From contig OZ026556.1 in NCBI GenBank assembly GCA_964020155.1, positions 2,044,001 through 2,108,000 on the forward strand: a stretch of DNA of 64,000 nt, in the 5' to 3' direction. The notes beneath the pieces were generated by a model. It saw nothing but the letters and a program-made list of their open reading frames with translations. It ran no database searches and was not told the DNA's origin. Position numbers and translations under genes: made by a program. The DNA comes from Chondrilla cf. caribensis (taxonomy: Eukaryota > Porifera > Demospongiae > Chondrillida > Chondrillidae). This document shows, one piece after another, positions 51,101 through 61,899 of the stretch (positions within the stretch are counted from its first letter, which is position 1; each line of letters begins with the position of its first letter).

Positions 51101-54100
51101 AATGCAAGAAATGAAATAATGATGTCAGGTGATTGTCTGCATGTTCTGTATGTAGCTATGTTTACAACTCAGTAGTTGACCTCCAGTTGGACGAGAGAAT
51201 TTTTAATATTAGTCCCTAAGTGCAAGTGTCCATAGTGTAAGTACCTAACTACAGTACCCAGGTAAAGTCACACATACTAAATCACAATTATTCTCACTAA
51301 TTGCACATACATTCTTTTGGCTCGGTCAATGCCCAGGATTGGTAGGTTGGTGATTGGGTGACGAGGTGTGAGGGGATTTCCATTGTGATCACGGAAGAAA
51401 GCATAGTTAGGAGGAATAAAACCCTATATAGAAACAAGTGATTGAAATTAAAACACTGGTAGAACTGCCAACATACCCCGCATTATAACTTGCATTATTC
51501 GGGAATTTCTCTCAGGTTTAAAAGAACATTCACTGTATATATATGTTGCTTAAAGCTGTTACTTTCAAGTTCCAGCCAAATTTCGAATTATGGGAATTAA
51601 AATCAGCCATCATTTTTCATGCATCATTATTATAATATATATTCCCTGATTGCAATTATGCATTGGAATCCACATTAAAACACTATGCATAATGCAGAAT
51701 ATTTATCATAATATACTGGATTGTAACATACAGGAAGTTGAAATTCAATCCAACATTTAATTTGACCATTTTAAATAGCATTAAATTTTTATGGCTCATG
51801 CGACCCAGTCGAGCAAATTAAACTATACGAAGCTAAACATTGTATGACAAATTCCTGCAGAGATGTCAGGATTATTGTAAATACCGCAATAAACATTTGT
51901 TCCAGCTAAGAAATCCAGAGGATTAATAAGAATTCACTATGCACGTCCACTTTTATCGATGATAATCGTTAGAGTATAACTGATTAATTTCCGAACAAAT
52001 CTCACAGGCTAGTTATGACGGACATCCGTACTCCGATTTTGGGCATCTGTGGAATGGAATGTCGAATATTTATTGCCAACGTAACAACTCACAAAGATTT
52101 GATTGCACTGTGAGTTCCTTCAGGCAACAAATTCACAAGAAATGGTCATGAATAATAATATGTTAATGGCCTTTTTAAGTTGTATATACCAAATCTAGTA
52201 TAGCAGAAACACTCACCAGTAAGTGCACCATCTCATGTTTAGCCAGTGACCTCCAGATTTCAAGTGGATATCTTCGAAGGTTTTTCATGCAAAAATTTAT
52301 GGCTCCTGCCACAGGTCTGTATGTGAAATAAAATTAGCACGTTTATAATACTTCATAATCAATAAACTTTGAATCAATACTAATAATGATGTTATGTTAT
52401 CTCTATAGCATAGGTGACCATGATCCCATCAAACTAATCAAGCAAACTTGAGATTTATCTCTAATGGTGTGAGGTATGGTCTCATCTTCAGTGGAGAGCA
52501 TTAATTATAAATTATTCTTGGCATCAATTAATCATTATTAATCTGACCTATCCAATCCCCTTTCGCGGTAGCAATTGTGGCTAAATCCAAGAAAACTTCC
52601 AGTACATCCGATGGATTCATTGGCTGAGATGTAAACGGCATAGTCAGCATCAGGAACACCAGGGCCACTGGGTATTGCAATTGCGCAATTTTGACCAGTC
52701 GAATCACTGCACACAATGCATGCCTACATGATTTTGATATCATCAAAATAATCATAATAAGATTAAGATTTTAAAACATTCAACAAACAGTATTAATTCC
52801 ACAGATATATAAATGTAATTTCAAGTGACACGTGGCTATGTTATGAAAAGCGACCAGATAATCAATAACAAATGTATATTCAATACTATAATCATATTGA
52901 TGTGTGGATATTCACATATATGTAACATGATTATGGCTCCATAGAAAATATTATATTACATATATATTCAAAACTATAATCATACTATACATGTGTACAT
53001 TGCCTACACTTACTGCAAAGTGGCTCTCAGGCAAATCTGCCCATCCACACTTTGGACGTGGACAAAGAACAGGGTCTTGAGGTGTGCAGTATCTCCTAGA
53101 ACCACATCCTCCTCTAAATATAGTGTATAGGTGAACAATTTTCGGGAAAACATATAATGATTCAGAAAATGCCCTGTATGTATGTTGCATGAGCAACGTA
53201 CCTGCTGTATATAATAGGCTCCAGTGTACTCCGAGCCATCAGTGTTTTCTTGAAGTATTCTGTGGCATAATTTACCACGCCCTGCAACATATTATGTACA
53301 TCTGAAGTAAAACAACAGTTACTGCTAATGCTACCGTGTTATTATAATAATTGACTTCATATTCTATTGTGTGCATGTGTAATAAATTGAGCGTTTGATA
53401 ATTATTTATTACATCTTTCTTAATAATAATAATGAGCATTCATGATCTCAGGACACTTCTTACAAATAAGCATTTACACTGTATTGAAAAGGCATGACTA
53501 GTGACAAGAATCCTCTGAAAAAACAGAAAAAATAAATCTTAAAGACATACGTACCTTGAGTACATTTCTGATTTGATCACCAAGCCTAATAAACAGCATT
53601 GAAATGGAGGTAATTACACAGTAACTGTAACAGCACTGGTTTTTAGATTAATCTTACTAGCAATTAAATGCACACGCAATACACAGTGTGAAGTGAAAAC
53701 TTAGATGCAAGTTGTACATGTGGACACACTGCATGTATTCTGATGAAGTTAGCCAGAACATCATATAGGTACAGGAGAGGTAATTTCAATCAATAAGCAA
53801 CACATGCTTGTTGACGGTGACCTTTCCTGTGCCCACAAATAAGGTCTTCATCCCAGGACCTCCATACCTGCACACCCTTTGCTTCTTTTACACTAAAGTA
53901 ATCTTAAAGCAATTCGATTCAATCGCTTTTGTAAATGGTTTAACCAAACTGGTTTGGCATGTTCACACACTTGCAAGTTAAAGCACTTCGAGTTTAAAGC
54001 ACCTACTTTAGCCTAAGCACTCTAGTAACATGTTCTAAACTACATGGTTAAATTCTGATTTAGCCTCAACTCAATTCAGCTGTTTCATCACATTCATCAG

Positions 54101-56532
54101 GTTTTAACAGTAAACATAACTGTTTACTGTTGAAATCTGTCAATTCTCAGGGCATTAATCCAAACAATCCCTTAAAACAGCAGAAACTTAGAGAAGTGAC
54201 AATTATGTCCAGGCCTGTTTTGAATAAATTCCAGTTGCTAGCTATCTGAATAACAACCTGTTTATAAACAAAGTAAGCTTGGGTCCCACATAATCCCAGA
54301 GAATCTTCTAATCTTACATAAATGTTATGTCTGTAACAATAGCCCAAATTTGGGTTTTTGTTACCTCCCAAAATTGGGTTTTTATGCATACTCAAGAGTT
54401 GTATGCGTACTGTTAATGTTCAAAACAGCTTACATAAAATTACAGTGAAACAGTAAATAGTTGAGGACTGTTAAAACAGAATTCAACGACATACTTCAGA
54501 ACATGTTTAGTGTAAAAGGAGCTGTTGACTAGGAGGAGTTTAACCAGATCAACTAATTAAAATTGACCCACTTAAAATTTCACTAATTGAATTTGTGACT
54601 ACATGAGCATTGCAATAATACTGGTGGAAATATACCATTATTTTGGTGGATTTGAAGAAGTGTATTCTCCAGTAAGCACCCATGGTCACCTTCATGCCCA
54701 TTCAAGCATGAAAAAACATGTTTACGCACTTGAGCAGACTACTGTGGTTTCCTGAACTCCAATCATAATTGGACACCAGTATTGTGATAATGGTAATCGG
54801 TAATTGCAATCGGCTGTTTTTAATTGCACACTTCTAAGCAATCGTAATTTAATTGTAATCGACATTCCTTTAGTTGCAGTAATAGTAATGGTAGTTGATA
54901 ACATTCAAATGTCTTGTGCACTGTGCTAATCAGTGGTGGTTAGCACCCACCGATTTTGGTGGGTTTGCCTTGTCCCTGATAACCCACCATTATTTGGTGG
55001 GTATTAACCACCATAAGCTATTGGTGGGTGCTATCCACCAGCCAAAATTATATTGGTGGGTTTATAACACACCATTGTGAAATGGACATGGAATGACAGC
55101 TAATTATATTCATTGACACTTTTAATATTATTCATAGATTCTCATATATTGAGTATATTATCATTCACTAATGGATATCTATAATGCTATAATAATTATG
55201 TTGCATCCAATATATCGGTATAATGAACATAATTTACAGACATGCATACAGGCATGTGGTTGGACAGCAATTACACAAGACACACATTTACATTACACAA
55301 TTGCATATTACATGCAATTTCATTCACCAGCTCTCACTCAAACAACACACACCCTCTAAAAGGGATACTTTATGTATAATATGCTATGCCTGTGCTTGGA
55401 TAACCACTCAGCAATAAGTACACTGCATGGTATTCATATTCCAAATTTTCTAATTGTATGTATCCATTAGTATCTACTTTGTACATGTTATTTAATTAAT
55501 AATCCTTGGAGGCAACTGCTAATTATGGATTTGCAGCTTATAGTGTAATCTACAAATATTTTAGTATTACAGTTAATTTGCAATGACTTACTGATCAATT
55601 GTAGCATCATAAAACGGCCGAATGCGCAATCCTTTAGCAGACTGACGTTTTTGTCTAACGTGTACTTCAGCTGCACCAGCAGCATAGTGGATCTAATTGT
55701 TGATGGGACAGAAATAGCTGTAACCATGGATAATGTCAGTATAATGTATCAGGCTAGCAAATATGTTGTAACTTGACAATGTGGAAAAACGTAGAAAAAT
55801 GTTAGTGGTATTTATGTACCATTACAAAAACATAGGCATTGAGCCTGTTATTGATTTCTACTGTGATATAGGACTTTGAGATTGTAGACATGTAGATTTA
55901 TCATTCCTGATGTATTCCGGGTTCTTCGCTGTTCTTTCACTCTGTAGTCAAGTCCGTCCGAAAGCTCATCCCTTTGTCCGGCGGATATATATCGATTACT
56001 AATCGGACGCTATTTTGTGATCGTCTCTAGCAGAGCGATACGATAGGCTACGAGGATCTTACCGAGTGGAGAACAACTACATGTAATGGCCTATTCAAAC
56101 AAAGTTTTTGGGAGTCGGTAGGTTTAAATTAATTTTATACTTTTCGAGAAATAGCGATTTTTATGTGTCCGAATATAGGTGGTGTTCGATATAATTTGAT
56201 ACTTACTCTACTTCAAGCGCGTGTTTTAGGTTTTCAGACCCCTTTAAAGGTGACAGTTCCTTGTGTTTCACCCAGAACCACGTTTACAATAACAATTTTC
56301 TGGTGTAAGCTTTACAAGAACCACGTTCTTCAATAGATTCCTACGGTTAGCAACCGCTGCCGTCCAGACCGCACAGACGTACCTCTGGTCCATCCCGGTA
56401 TTGATCCAAGTATTCATGAGCGCATTCAGGTTCTTCCGCTCCAGAATGGCCATTGATGTCAATGCCAGCTGACAGCAGCACGGCAAAACTAAAACTCAGT
56501 GCCACAAGCCAAAACACACGTTCCAGTGCCAT
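46478..56532 (-). CDS. Leishmanolysin-like M8 metallopeptidase with EGF-like and C-terminal vWA domains
   Basis: Zinc endopeptidase of family M8 (leishmanolysin/invadolysin), predicted secreted. Twenty exons: 56532-56383, 55692-55592, 53585-53555, 53281-53202, 53113-53014, 52723-52548, 52316-52217, 51423-51311, 50776-50671, 50542-50435, 50100-50024, 49877-49785, 49626-49467, 49344-49282, 49088-49046, 48947-48826, 48376-48302, 47863-47780, 47663-47567, 47040-46478; total 2442 nt, all phases consistent. Signal peptide (MALERVFWLVALSFSF); propeptide with ECAHEYL (candidate Cys switch) and basic HVRQKR; GVPDADYAVYISA; zinc site HEMVH with third His in SFSHWKRR; MTGSIHVNAAFSRLTLALL; GWYDVDFSCAD; C-terminal Cys-rich region to KCPPYQDMCW. 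Then one Cys-rich EGF-like exon and a vWA domain ending at TGA (46478-46480). LMLN proteins normally stop after the M8 region, so the EGF-vWA tail is unusual. Confidence 0.92.
47115..47197. repeat. (CA)n microsatellite
   Basis: CACT repeats passing into pure CA in the intron before the vWA exon. Confidence 0.95.
47567..47663 (-). CDS. M8 gene exon 19, Cys-rich EGF-like module
   Basis: Encodes RRCSLACLNGGTCCGVDKC, then CCRCGWKGQYC. EGF spacing with three extra cysteines. Phase 0 to 1. Confidence 0.88.
48078..48147. repeat. (CA)n microsatellite
   Basis: Pure CA tract in the intron between exons 17 and 18 of the M8 gene. Confidence 0.95.
50435..50542 (-). CDS. M8 gene exon 10, third zinc ligand
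   Basis: A small exon in an otherwise AT-rich stretch: MEARRHFNCSTLKGLELED then SFSHWKRR. The His of SHW is the expected third zinc ligand of M8 peptidases. Phase 0-0, donor GTATGC. Confidence 0.92.
51424..52216. other. M8 gene intron, no feature recognised
   Basis: Splits the HEMVHLL and GF residues of the zinc motif; no repeat recognised. Confidence 0.5.
52217..52316 (-). CDS. M8 gene exon 7, catalytic HEMVH
   Basis: Encodes RPVAGAINFCMKNLRRYPLE, then SLAKHEMVHLL: first two zinc ligands (His) and the catalytic Glu of the HExxH motif. The next exon continues GFIPPNYAFFRD, giving HEMVHLLGF as expected for M8. Confidence 0.95.
53880..54530. mobile_element. Candidate MITE with CTTTTACACTAAA ends
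   Basis: Left end gcttcttttacactaaag (about 53881-53898) matches the complement of the right end tttagtgtaaaaggagc (about 54509-54525). It contains a 10-bp perfect hairpin acagtaaaca / tgtttactgt (about 54107-54130). No ORF or clear TSD. In intron 2 of the M8 gene. Confidence 0.55.
54925..55085. repeat. Cluster of alternating tggtgggt / acccacca motifs
   Basis: At least eight short direct and inverted copies of the GGTGGGT motif in 160 bp, able to form several alternative hairpins. In intron 2 of the M8 gene. Confidence 0.75.
55900..56240. repeat. Segmental duplication, unoccupied copy
   Basis: Collinear with 57400-57622 plus 61719-61830 (gtattccgggttcttc, gtccgtccgaaag, ctctagcagagc, gctacgaggat, gactacatgtaatggcct). 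It serves as the empty site for the LTR element. Confidence 0.8.
56383..56532 (-). CDS. M8 gene exon 1, signal peptide
   Basis: The Met at 56532 opens directly into a hydrophobic signal sequence; an in-frame ATG at 56568 is less suitable. Donor CAGAG|GTACGT gives phase 0, matching exon 2 (IHYAAGAAEVHVRQKR). Confidence 0.85.
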
Positions 56533-56611
56533 CACTGGATACTCGCGCGCGTACGTTGATGGGATCACTTGCTCTCGCTACCTACAGGTATCGGATTGGC
56601 TCCGTCTCTAC

Positions 56612-56618
56612 TTATAAG
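56612..56618 (-). promoter_or_regulatory. Possible TATA box of the M8 gene
   Basis: TTATAAG on minus, about 80 bp upstream of the chosen start codon. Confidence 0.4.
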
Positions 56619-56639
56619 ATGGAACGAAACCTGCATGAG

Positions 56640-57120
56640 CCTAGCGTGGGTTAGCCTGTGACCACGAACATGACATGGTTTTGCAGGAGGCCATAGACTT
56701 CAGCCGTATACGTTACGAAAGTCCGAAACGTGCATGAGCCTCCGTGGGAAGGTTCAAGTTGTAATTAATGTAATTCTTAATGTCAAGAACATCTGAGTGA
56801 AGCTAAGATGGTCTAGCCAGCTAACCCATTACAACTTGCATGAAATCTCACATTATTGACGTGCACGTTTTCCGTTAAAGGTCACGTTCGGGTTGTGAAC
56901 AAATTGCTATGGACCGGCTTTAATTCGTGTTCCCCAGCAGTACAGTCGTGTATTGCGATCTAAATATAACAGTATATGACAGGCATCCTGGATCCTTCCC
57001 GAACTACATAATATCTCGATAATTACAATGCGAGCGATCACGCCGATGCTGCCTTCGTTGACATTGGATTGGGTCCGTATAATATTGCGGCAAATTTGAA
57101 TCGACAGTAGAGTAAAGAAT
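56640..57120. other. Upstream region of the M8 gene
   Basis: gtgcatgagcct-like phrases recur at 56630 and 56730 (cgaaacctgcatgagcct, cgaaacgtgcatgagcct). No coding sequence. Confidence 0.45.
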
Positions 57121-57125
57121 CAGTA

Positions 57126-57382
57126 ATGTGAAAGTTGGGGGTGGATATGTATCACTGTGAGGAAATCCAAAGTTATCTATAACCCTCTGTGAAAGACCAA
57201 ATTTCGGACGAATTGATACTAGGTCTATTTTGAGAATTTATATAGGCTGAATGGCGTTATTCGTCAATATAAATTTCTCTCTGCAATATAAATTTGTTCG
57301 AAATTTGGTCTTTCACAGAGGGTTAGATAACTTGTTCGGATTTCCTCACAGTGACACATATCCACCTCTAACTTTCACATTT
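57126..57382. mobile_element. Foldback element with ~93-bp arms
   Basis: Left arm 57126-57218 (tgtgaaagtt...ggtggatatgt...ctctgtgaaagaccaaattt) is the inverted complement of right arm about 57290-57382 (aaatttggtctttcacagag...acatatccacc...aactttcaca). The loop is about 70 bp; no ORF. Confidence 0.85.
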
Positions 57383-57622
57383 TGAATTAGGCATGTAGAA
57401 CTATAATTTCTGATGTTTTCCGGGTTCTTCATCGTTTTCCCACTCTGTAGTGAGGTCCGTCCGAAAGTTCATTCCTTTGTACGAATATCCAAATTGAATG
57501 TTATCGGGCGATTTTTTCCATCGACTCTAGCAGAGCCATGCGATAAGCTACGAGGATTTTATTGATTAGAGAGCGACTACATGTAATGGCCTATAAAACG
57601 AAGTTGATTTGGAGTCGTTAGG

Positions 57623-57853
57623 TGTCGTATGATGGTCATTGGTCGGTTAGTATCATATTCGAGTCACTCAAGAAGATGACATTGTGTACAAAGATCAGCA
57701 TGCACTTCATATAGAGTTAGATACATGAGGTAATAAGACACAAAGGAATAAAGGTCATGAAAATCACTTATAGCTATAGACAGACAGATAAATCAGGCCT
57801 AAACACTTATGCAGTTGAATAGATATTGTTACTAGCTACACTAAGTTATGCCA
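57623..57853 (-). repeat. 3' LTR
   Basis: 231 bp, clearly similar to the 5' LTR but with several substitutions and indels (for example gacattgtgtac versus gtgtac), so the insertion is not very recent. Confidence 0.9.
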
Positions 57854-58221
57854 CATCTCCCTTCCTCCGGTAGGTCAGTCTCTCTGGAGGTCTGATAGCT
57901 GCACCGGAACGTAGCCACGTCATCACGTTAGATTGTGGGGTTGGGGTGATTGGTAGTTGGTGGTACAGTAGTTTCTGGTATGCTGGTGCTAGATGAAGTT
58001 GGTTCCTACGTACTTGACCAGAGGGTGTTGACACAATGTAGGCCGGACCTCGGTGTACTTGAGGCAGATGTGATACGTCCTGGAATTTGGTTGTTGTTGG
58101 TACGAACCCAGACTTGGGCATCATCCGGGAACTGGGGTAGTGACTTGGTTTGGTGGCGTCTGTCATATATATAGTTGAACTTCTGCTGAGCTTTGAACTC
58201 TTTATCTTTGTTGGCAAATAA

Positions 58222-58905
58222 TTACAGATATGGCCACTGGGGTACAAAATTCTTGCTGACTTGTGGTACATCTGTACAGATGCGTCTACCCATCAGTAAT
58301 TCTGCTGGACTAAATCCACACCAGGGGAGTGGGGTTGATCTGTAGGTGAGCATGGCCATGTAGGGATCAGTTGATCGGTTAAGTAGTTGTTTCACTGCCT
58401 TCACAGTTGATTCGACTTGTCCATTACTTTGAGGGTAATGGGGGCTGCTGGTGGTGTGAGTGAAGGAATATTCCGAAGCGAATGCTTCCATAGCTGTTGA
58501 ATCAAATTGAGGGCCATTGTCACTTATCATCACTGCCAGGATTCCGTATCTTGAAAATATTGCTATCAGAGCATTGATAATGCTCTTCGATGTGATGGAT
58601 ATTAGCTTCACTGCTTCTGGAAACCTTGAAAAGTAATCCACTACGAGAAGGTATGTGGATCCATTCAACTCAAAGAGGTCTTCACCCACCTTACTCCCAT
58701 GGATGATTGGGTAATGGAGAGGGGATCAAGGGTTCTCTGTGTTGAGGATGATTCTTGGTGCATTCTGGACATCTGTTCACATACTCTTCTATTTCACAGG
58801 ATACCCTGGGCCACCACACAGCTCTGGGAATGCATTCTCCACATCATTGGATGCCTTGATGTCCCCGATGAATCTTCTGTAGAGTTTGCCTTTGGAGACA
58901 TTTGA
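58222..58905 (-). pseudogene. gypsy integrase core
   Basis: Contains VVDYFSRFPEAV, ISDNGPQFDS and SNGQVESTVK, the D,D(35)E residues of the integrase core, preceded at 58844-59161 by a zinc-finger part (HRGHQGIQ). A stop lies between the two parts. Confidence 0.85.
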
Positions 58906-59182
58906 CGATGACGATTCTGTCCCTGAAAAGTAACAGACGATCATGAATTGTTAACGCACTCTTAGCGAACCAGTAGGGGACTAGATCTCCCTTCAAAGTG
59001 TTGTGTTGAGGCCATCCTTCACAGCAATATGTGAGGAAAGTGGAGCAAGTAGGATCTGTTGCTTGTGCAGAACGATATGACTCGAGACAATCCTTGTTTA
59101 CTGGAAGTTGTGATGAAGTGTGAGAAGTGATCTCTTCCAAGTGTTTTGTTGTGTGAGGCAAAGGGGCTCTTGAAAGGGTATA

Positions 59183-59583
59183 TCAGCAGTGTACAGAAAT
59201 TTCCCTGGAACATGGGCGATGGCATAATGAAATCTCATCGGTCGTAGGTGAAAGTGGAAGTTGATCCAAACTCTTGGTGGAAAGGATAGGGACAAGGGGC
59301 TTGTGATCTGTTTCAATGTGGAACTGCTTCCCAATCAGATACTTAGAAAATTTCTCAGATGCCCAGGTGGCTGCTAATGCTTCTATCTCGATCTGAGCAT
59401 ACCGAGTCTCGAGCTCCATCTCCGACATTGACCTTGAGGCATAGGGACTGGTTTCCAACCTTCATCTGGTGTTGTAGTACTGCTCCCAAGCCATAGGCTG
59501 ACGTAGGCTAAAACTTTGGTTTCACGGGTGGGGTCGTAGTGGGCTAGAACTGTTGGCTGGGAGAGAACCTCTTTGATCTTCAC
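59183..59583 (-). pseudogene. gypsy RNase H region, broken
   Basis: Two overlapping frames: VLAHYDPTRETKV, then EIEALAATWASEKFSKYL and HIETDHKPLVPIL. The TDHKPL block is characteristic of gypsy RNase H. Confidence 0.8.
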
Positions 59584-59845
59584 AAAGGCTTCCTCCTGTC
59601 AGGGTCCCCACAACCAGGCTCTCTTGGCATTGAGTAGCTCTCTCAGGGGCTTCGATACCTCTGCTACTTGAGGAGAAACTTTGCTGAGCTGGTTGACCGT
59701 TCCCATGAAACGGTGCAACTCTGATACTGTTGAGGGTGCCTTCATCTGGCAGATTGCTGTGGTCTTCTTAGGGTCTGGTGCGATACCTTCCTTGCTGATG
59801 ACATGGCCAAGGAATGTAAGCTTCTCCTTGTTGAATTTGCACTTG

Positions 59846-60847
59846 TCAGGATTCAGTGTGACTCCACTTGACTGGATTCAGTGTGACTCCACTTGACTGG
59901 ATTCTTTTGAGGGCAACAACGAGTCTGCGGTCATGCTCTTCTTGGCTGCATCTATGACTCAGAATATCATCCATCTGACAAAGAACACCATCGAGACCTG
60001 ACAAGATTTTGCTCATTCTCTTCTGAAAGTGTTCTGGAGCGCTGGAGATAACATAAGGCATTTTATTGAAACAGTATCTTCCGAACGAGATAATGAAGGT
60101 CGTCAAATGGCCAGAGGTCTTTGCTAATGGAATTTGCCAAAATCGGCTATTTGCATCATGTAGCTTGGAAAAGACGACTGCGCCAGCTAATTGAGCAAGG
60201 GTGTCATCCACTTTCGGAAGGGGGTGTACCTCCCTGAGTACACTCTCATTCAGTGGCTTGAGATCAACACAAATGTGGATGTCTCCTGACCTCTTTGGTA
60301 ACAGCTTCAATGCTACAATTGCTGTGAGTCCGAGGAGATTGGATTTCAGCTTTTCGAGAACGTAGATGTGTTGCTTGCATGATGCTTTCCCTATACTGAG
60401 TTTGACTTCATTTGTGCCTAAAACTTTCAGTGGCTTGCGATCTAGGCCACAAAGGGTCTTGTTGGGTTGGCTAAGCTTTCTGCCATGGATGGATTGAAAG
60501 GTTTCCAGCGAAATAGCTGTTACCTCCGATCCTGTGTCAAGTTTGAAAGGCTTCGTCTGTCCGTTGATTTTTACATGCGATGTCCAGGATTTGTCTCCAG
60601 CGGTGTAGACAGTATTGAGATAACAAGTGTCGGGCTCCTCTTCCACTGTCCCTACAGACTTCGATTGGCAAACCGAACTAAAAAGGCCTTTCTTTTTGCA
60701 TTTGTGGCACACTGCTTGGCTGGCTGGGCATTCTGCTCGGGGGTGGGGACTTCTCCCACATTGAAAACACTTTCTATTACTCTTTTGTGGTGTGGACCCA
60801 TGGCGAGATGTCTGTGGTTTAGCATTTGGTCGGGATGAAGGTTGCAT
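59846..60847 (-). pseudogene. gypsy zinc knuckle, protease and RT
   Basis: One 333-codon frame: CFQCGRSPHPRAEC and CHKCKKKGLF (the first knuckle is intact in spacing; the second lacks its His), LDTGSEVTA (aspartic protease), ICVDLKPLNESV and the RT core. The usual Y-x-D-D active site reads QMDD. It ends at a 24-bp tandem duplication (about 59851-59900). Confidence 0.85.
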
Positions 60848-60858
60848 GGTTCCTTCGT

Positions 60859-61440
60859 TTAAAATTCGATTTGTACTTCATCGCGATAATGAGCTTGGCT
60901 CTTGTTTGATTCCGGATTCGAGGATTTCATGTTGCTCCTGAACTGCTTCCCGCTGGCGAATAGACTTCTTGGCTTGGTTAAATCGGCGTCCATTTGGAGT
61001 CGTTCAGACAAGGACTTGTCGCGGATTCCCACTACAAGACGATCACGGATCATTTTGTCCGTAAGATCACCATAGGCGCAGTTTTCTACGAGGCGGTATA
61101 CAATACTGTGATGTACTGTTCTGACGTTTCGTCCGGCAATTGGTTCCTGCGACTAAATCGTTCAAAGATAACGTTCTTTCTCACTTAGAAAAGCCCGTCA
61201 AATTTGGCTAGAACGGTCGTACTTCTTTCTTTCGTCGACGTCGATGTGCGTGGACCTCGAAACGTCCTCTGCCGCTTCGCCGGTCTCTTCTAGGCAATAA
61301 AATAATGTGCTGACCTGACGTTGCTCGGGATAGTCGGATAAACCTGACGCTGATCGGAACTGTTCAAACCTCCTTTCCATCGCGGTCACTCGTCGGAGTT
61401 CTTGAAGTTGAAGGGATCTGGCGGCTGTAATCATAACTGT
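60859..61440 (-). pseudogene. gypsy gag region, broken
   Basis: Starts near SLQLQELRRVTAMERRFEQF and continues in other frames (DRLVVGIRDKSLSERLQMD is a typical gag helix). At least one frame change separates the parts. Confidence 0.75.
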
Positions 61441-61488
61441 ACCGTTAATTGTCTTAGCCTGACTAGAGGGATTCCACTTCTGACACCA

Positions 61489-61718
61489 TGTCGTATAATG
61501 GTCACTGGTCATACCGTATTATTCGAGTCACTCAAGAAGATGTGTACAAAAATCAGCATGCACTTAATATAGAGTTAGATACATGAGGTAATAAGACACA
61601 AAGGAATAAAGGTCATGAGAATCCCTTATATAGCTATAGACAGAGAGATAAATCAGGCCTAAACACTTAAGATGCAGTAATAGATATCATTGTTACTAGC
61701 TAGACTTAAGTTATGCCA
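61489..61718 (-). repeat. 5' LTR
   Basis: 230 bp. Followed on minus by tggtgtcagaagtgg, a primer-binding-region sequence I associate with metazoan gypsy-group elements. Confidence 0.9.
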
Positions 61719-61899
61719 CGGTAGGTTTTATAGTTTTCAAGAAATAGCCAATTTTATGTGTCCGATTATAGGTGGCATCCGATCATTGATTCTTTACTCT
61801 ATATGTATAATAATTTTGCAACTGAGCATGTTATGTACACTGCCTAGATGAGGCCCTATATATTGATTCTGTTTAACTATAATAGGGACATATAGTAAT

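Larger units (their letters stand above)
57623..61718 (-). mobile_element. Ty3/gypsy LTR retrotransposon, degenerate
   Basis: LTRs at 57623-57853 and 61489-61718 (TG...CA ends). Flanks read cgttagg and cggtagg, a likely target duplication with one change. Internal order on minus: gag, CCHC knuckles, protease, RT, RNase H, integrase. The primer-binding region after the 5' LTR is 61474-61488 and a purine-rich tract (57854-57868) precedes the 3' LTR. Several frameshifts and stops make it non-functional as it stands. Confidence 0.92.
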
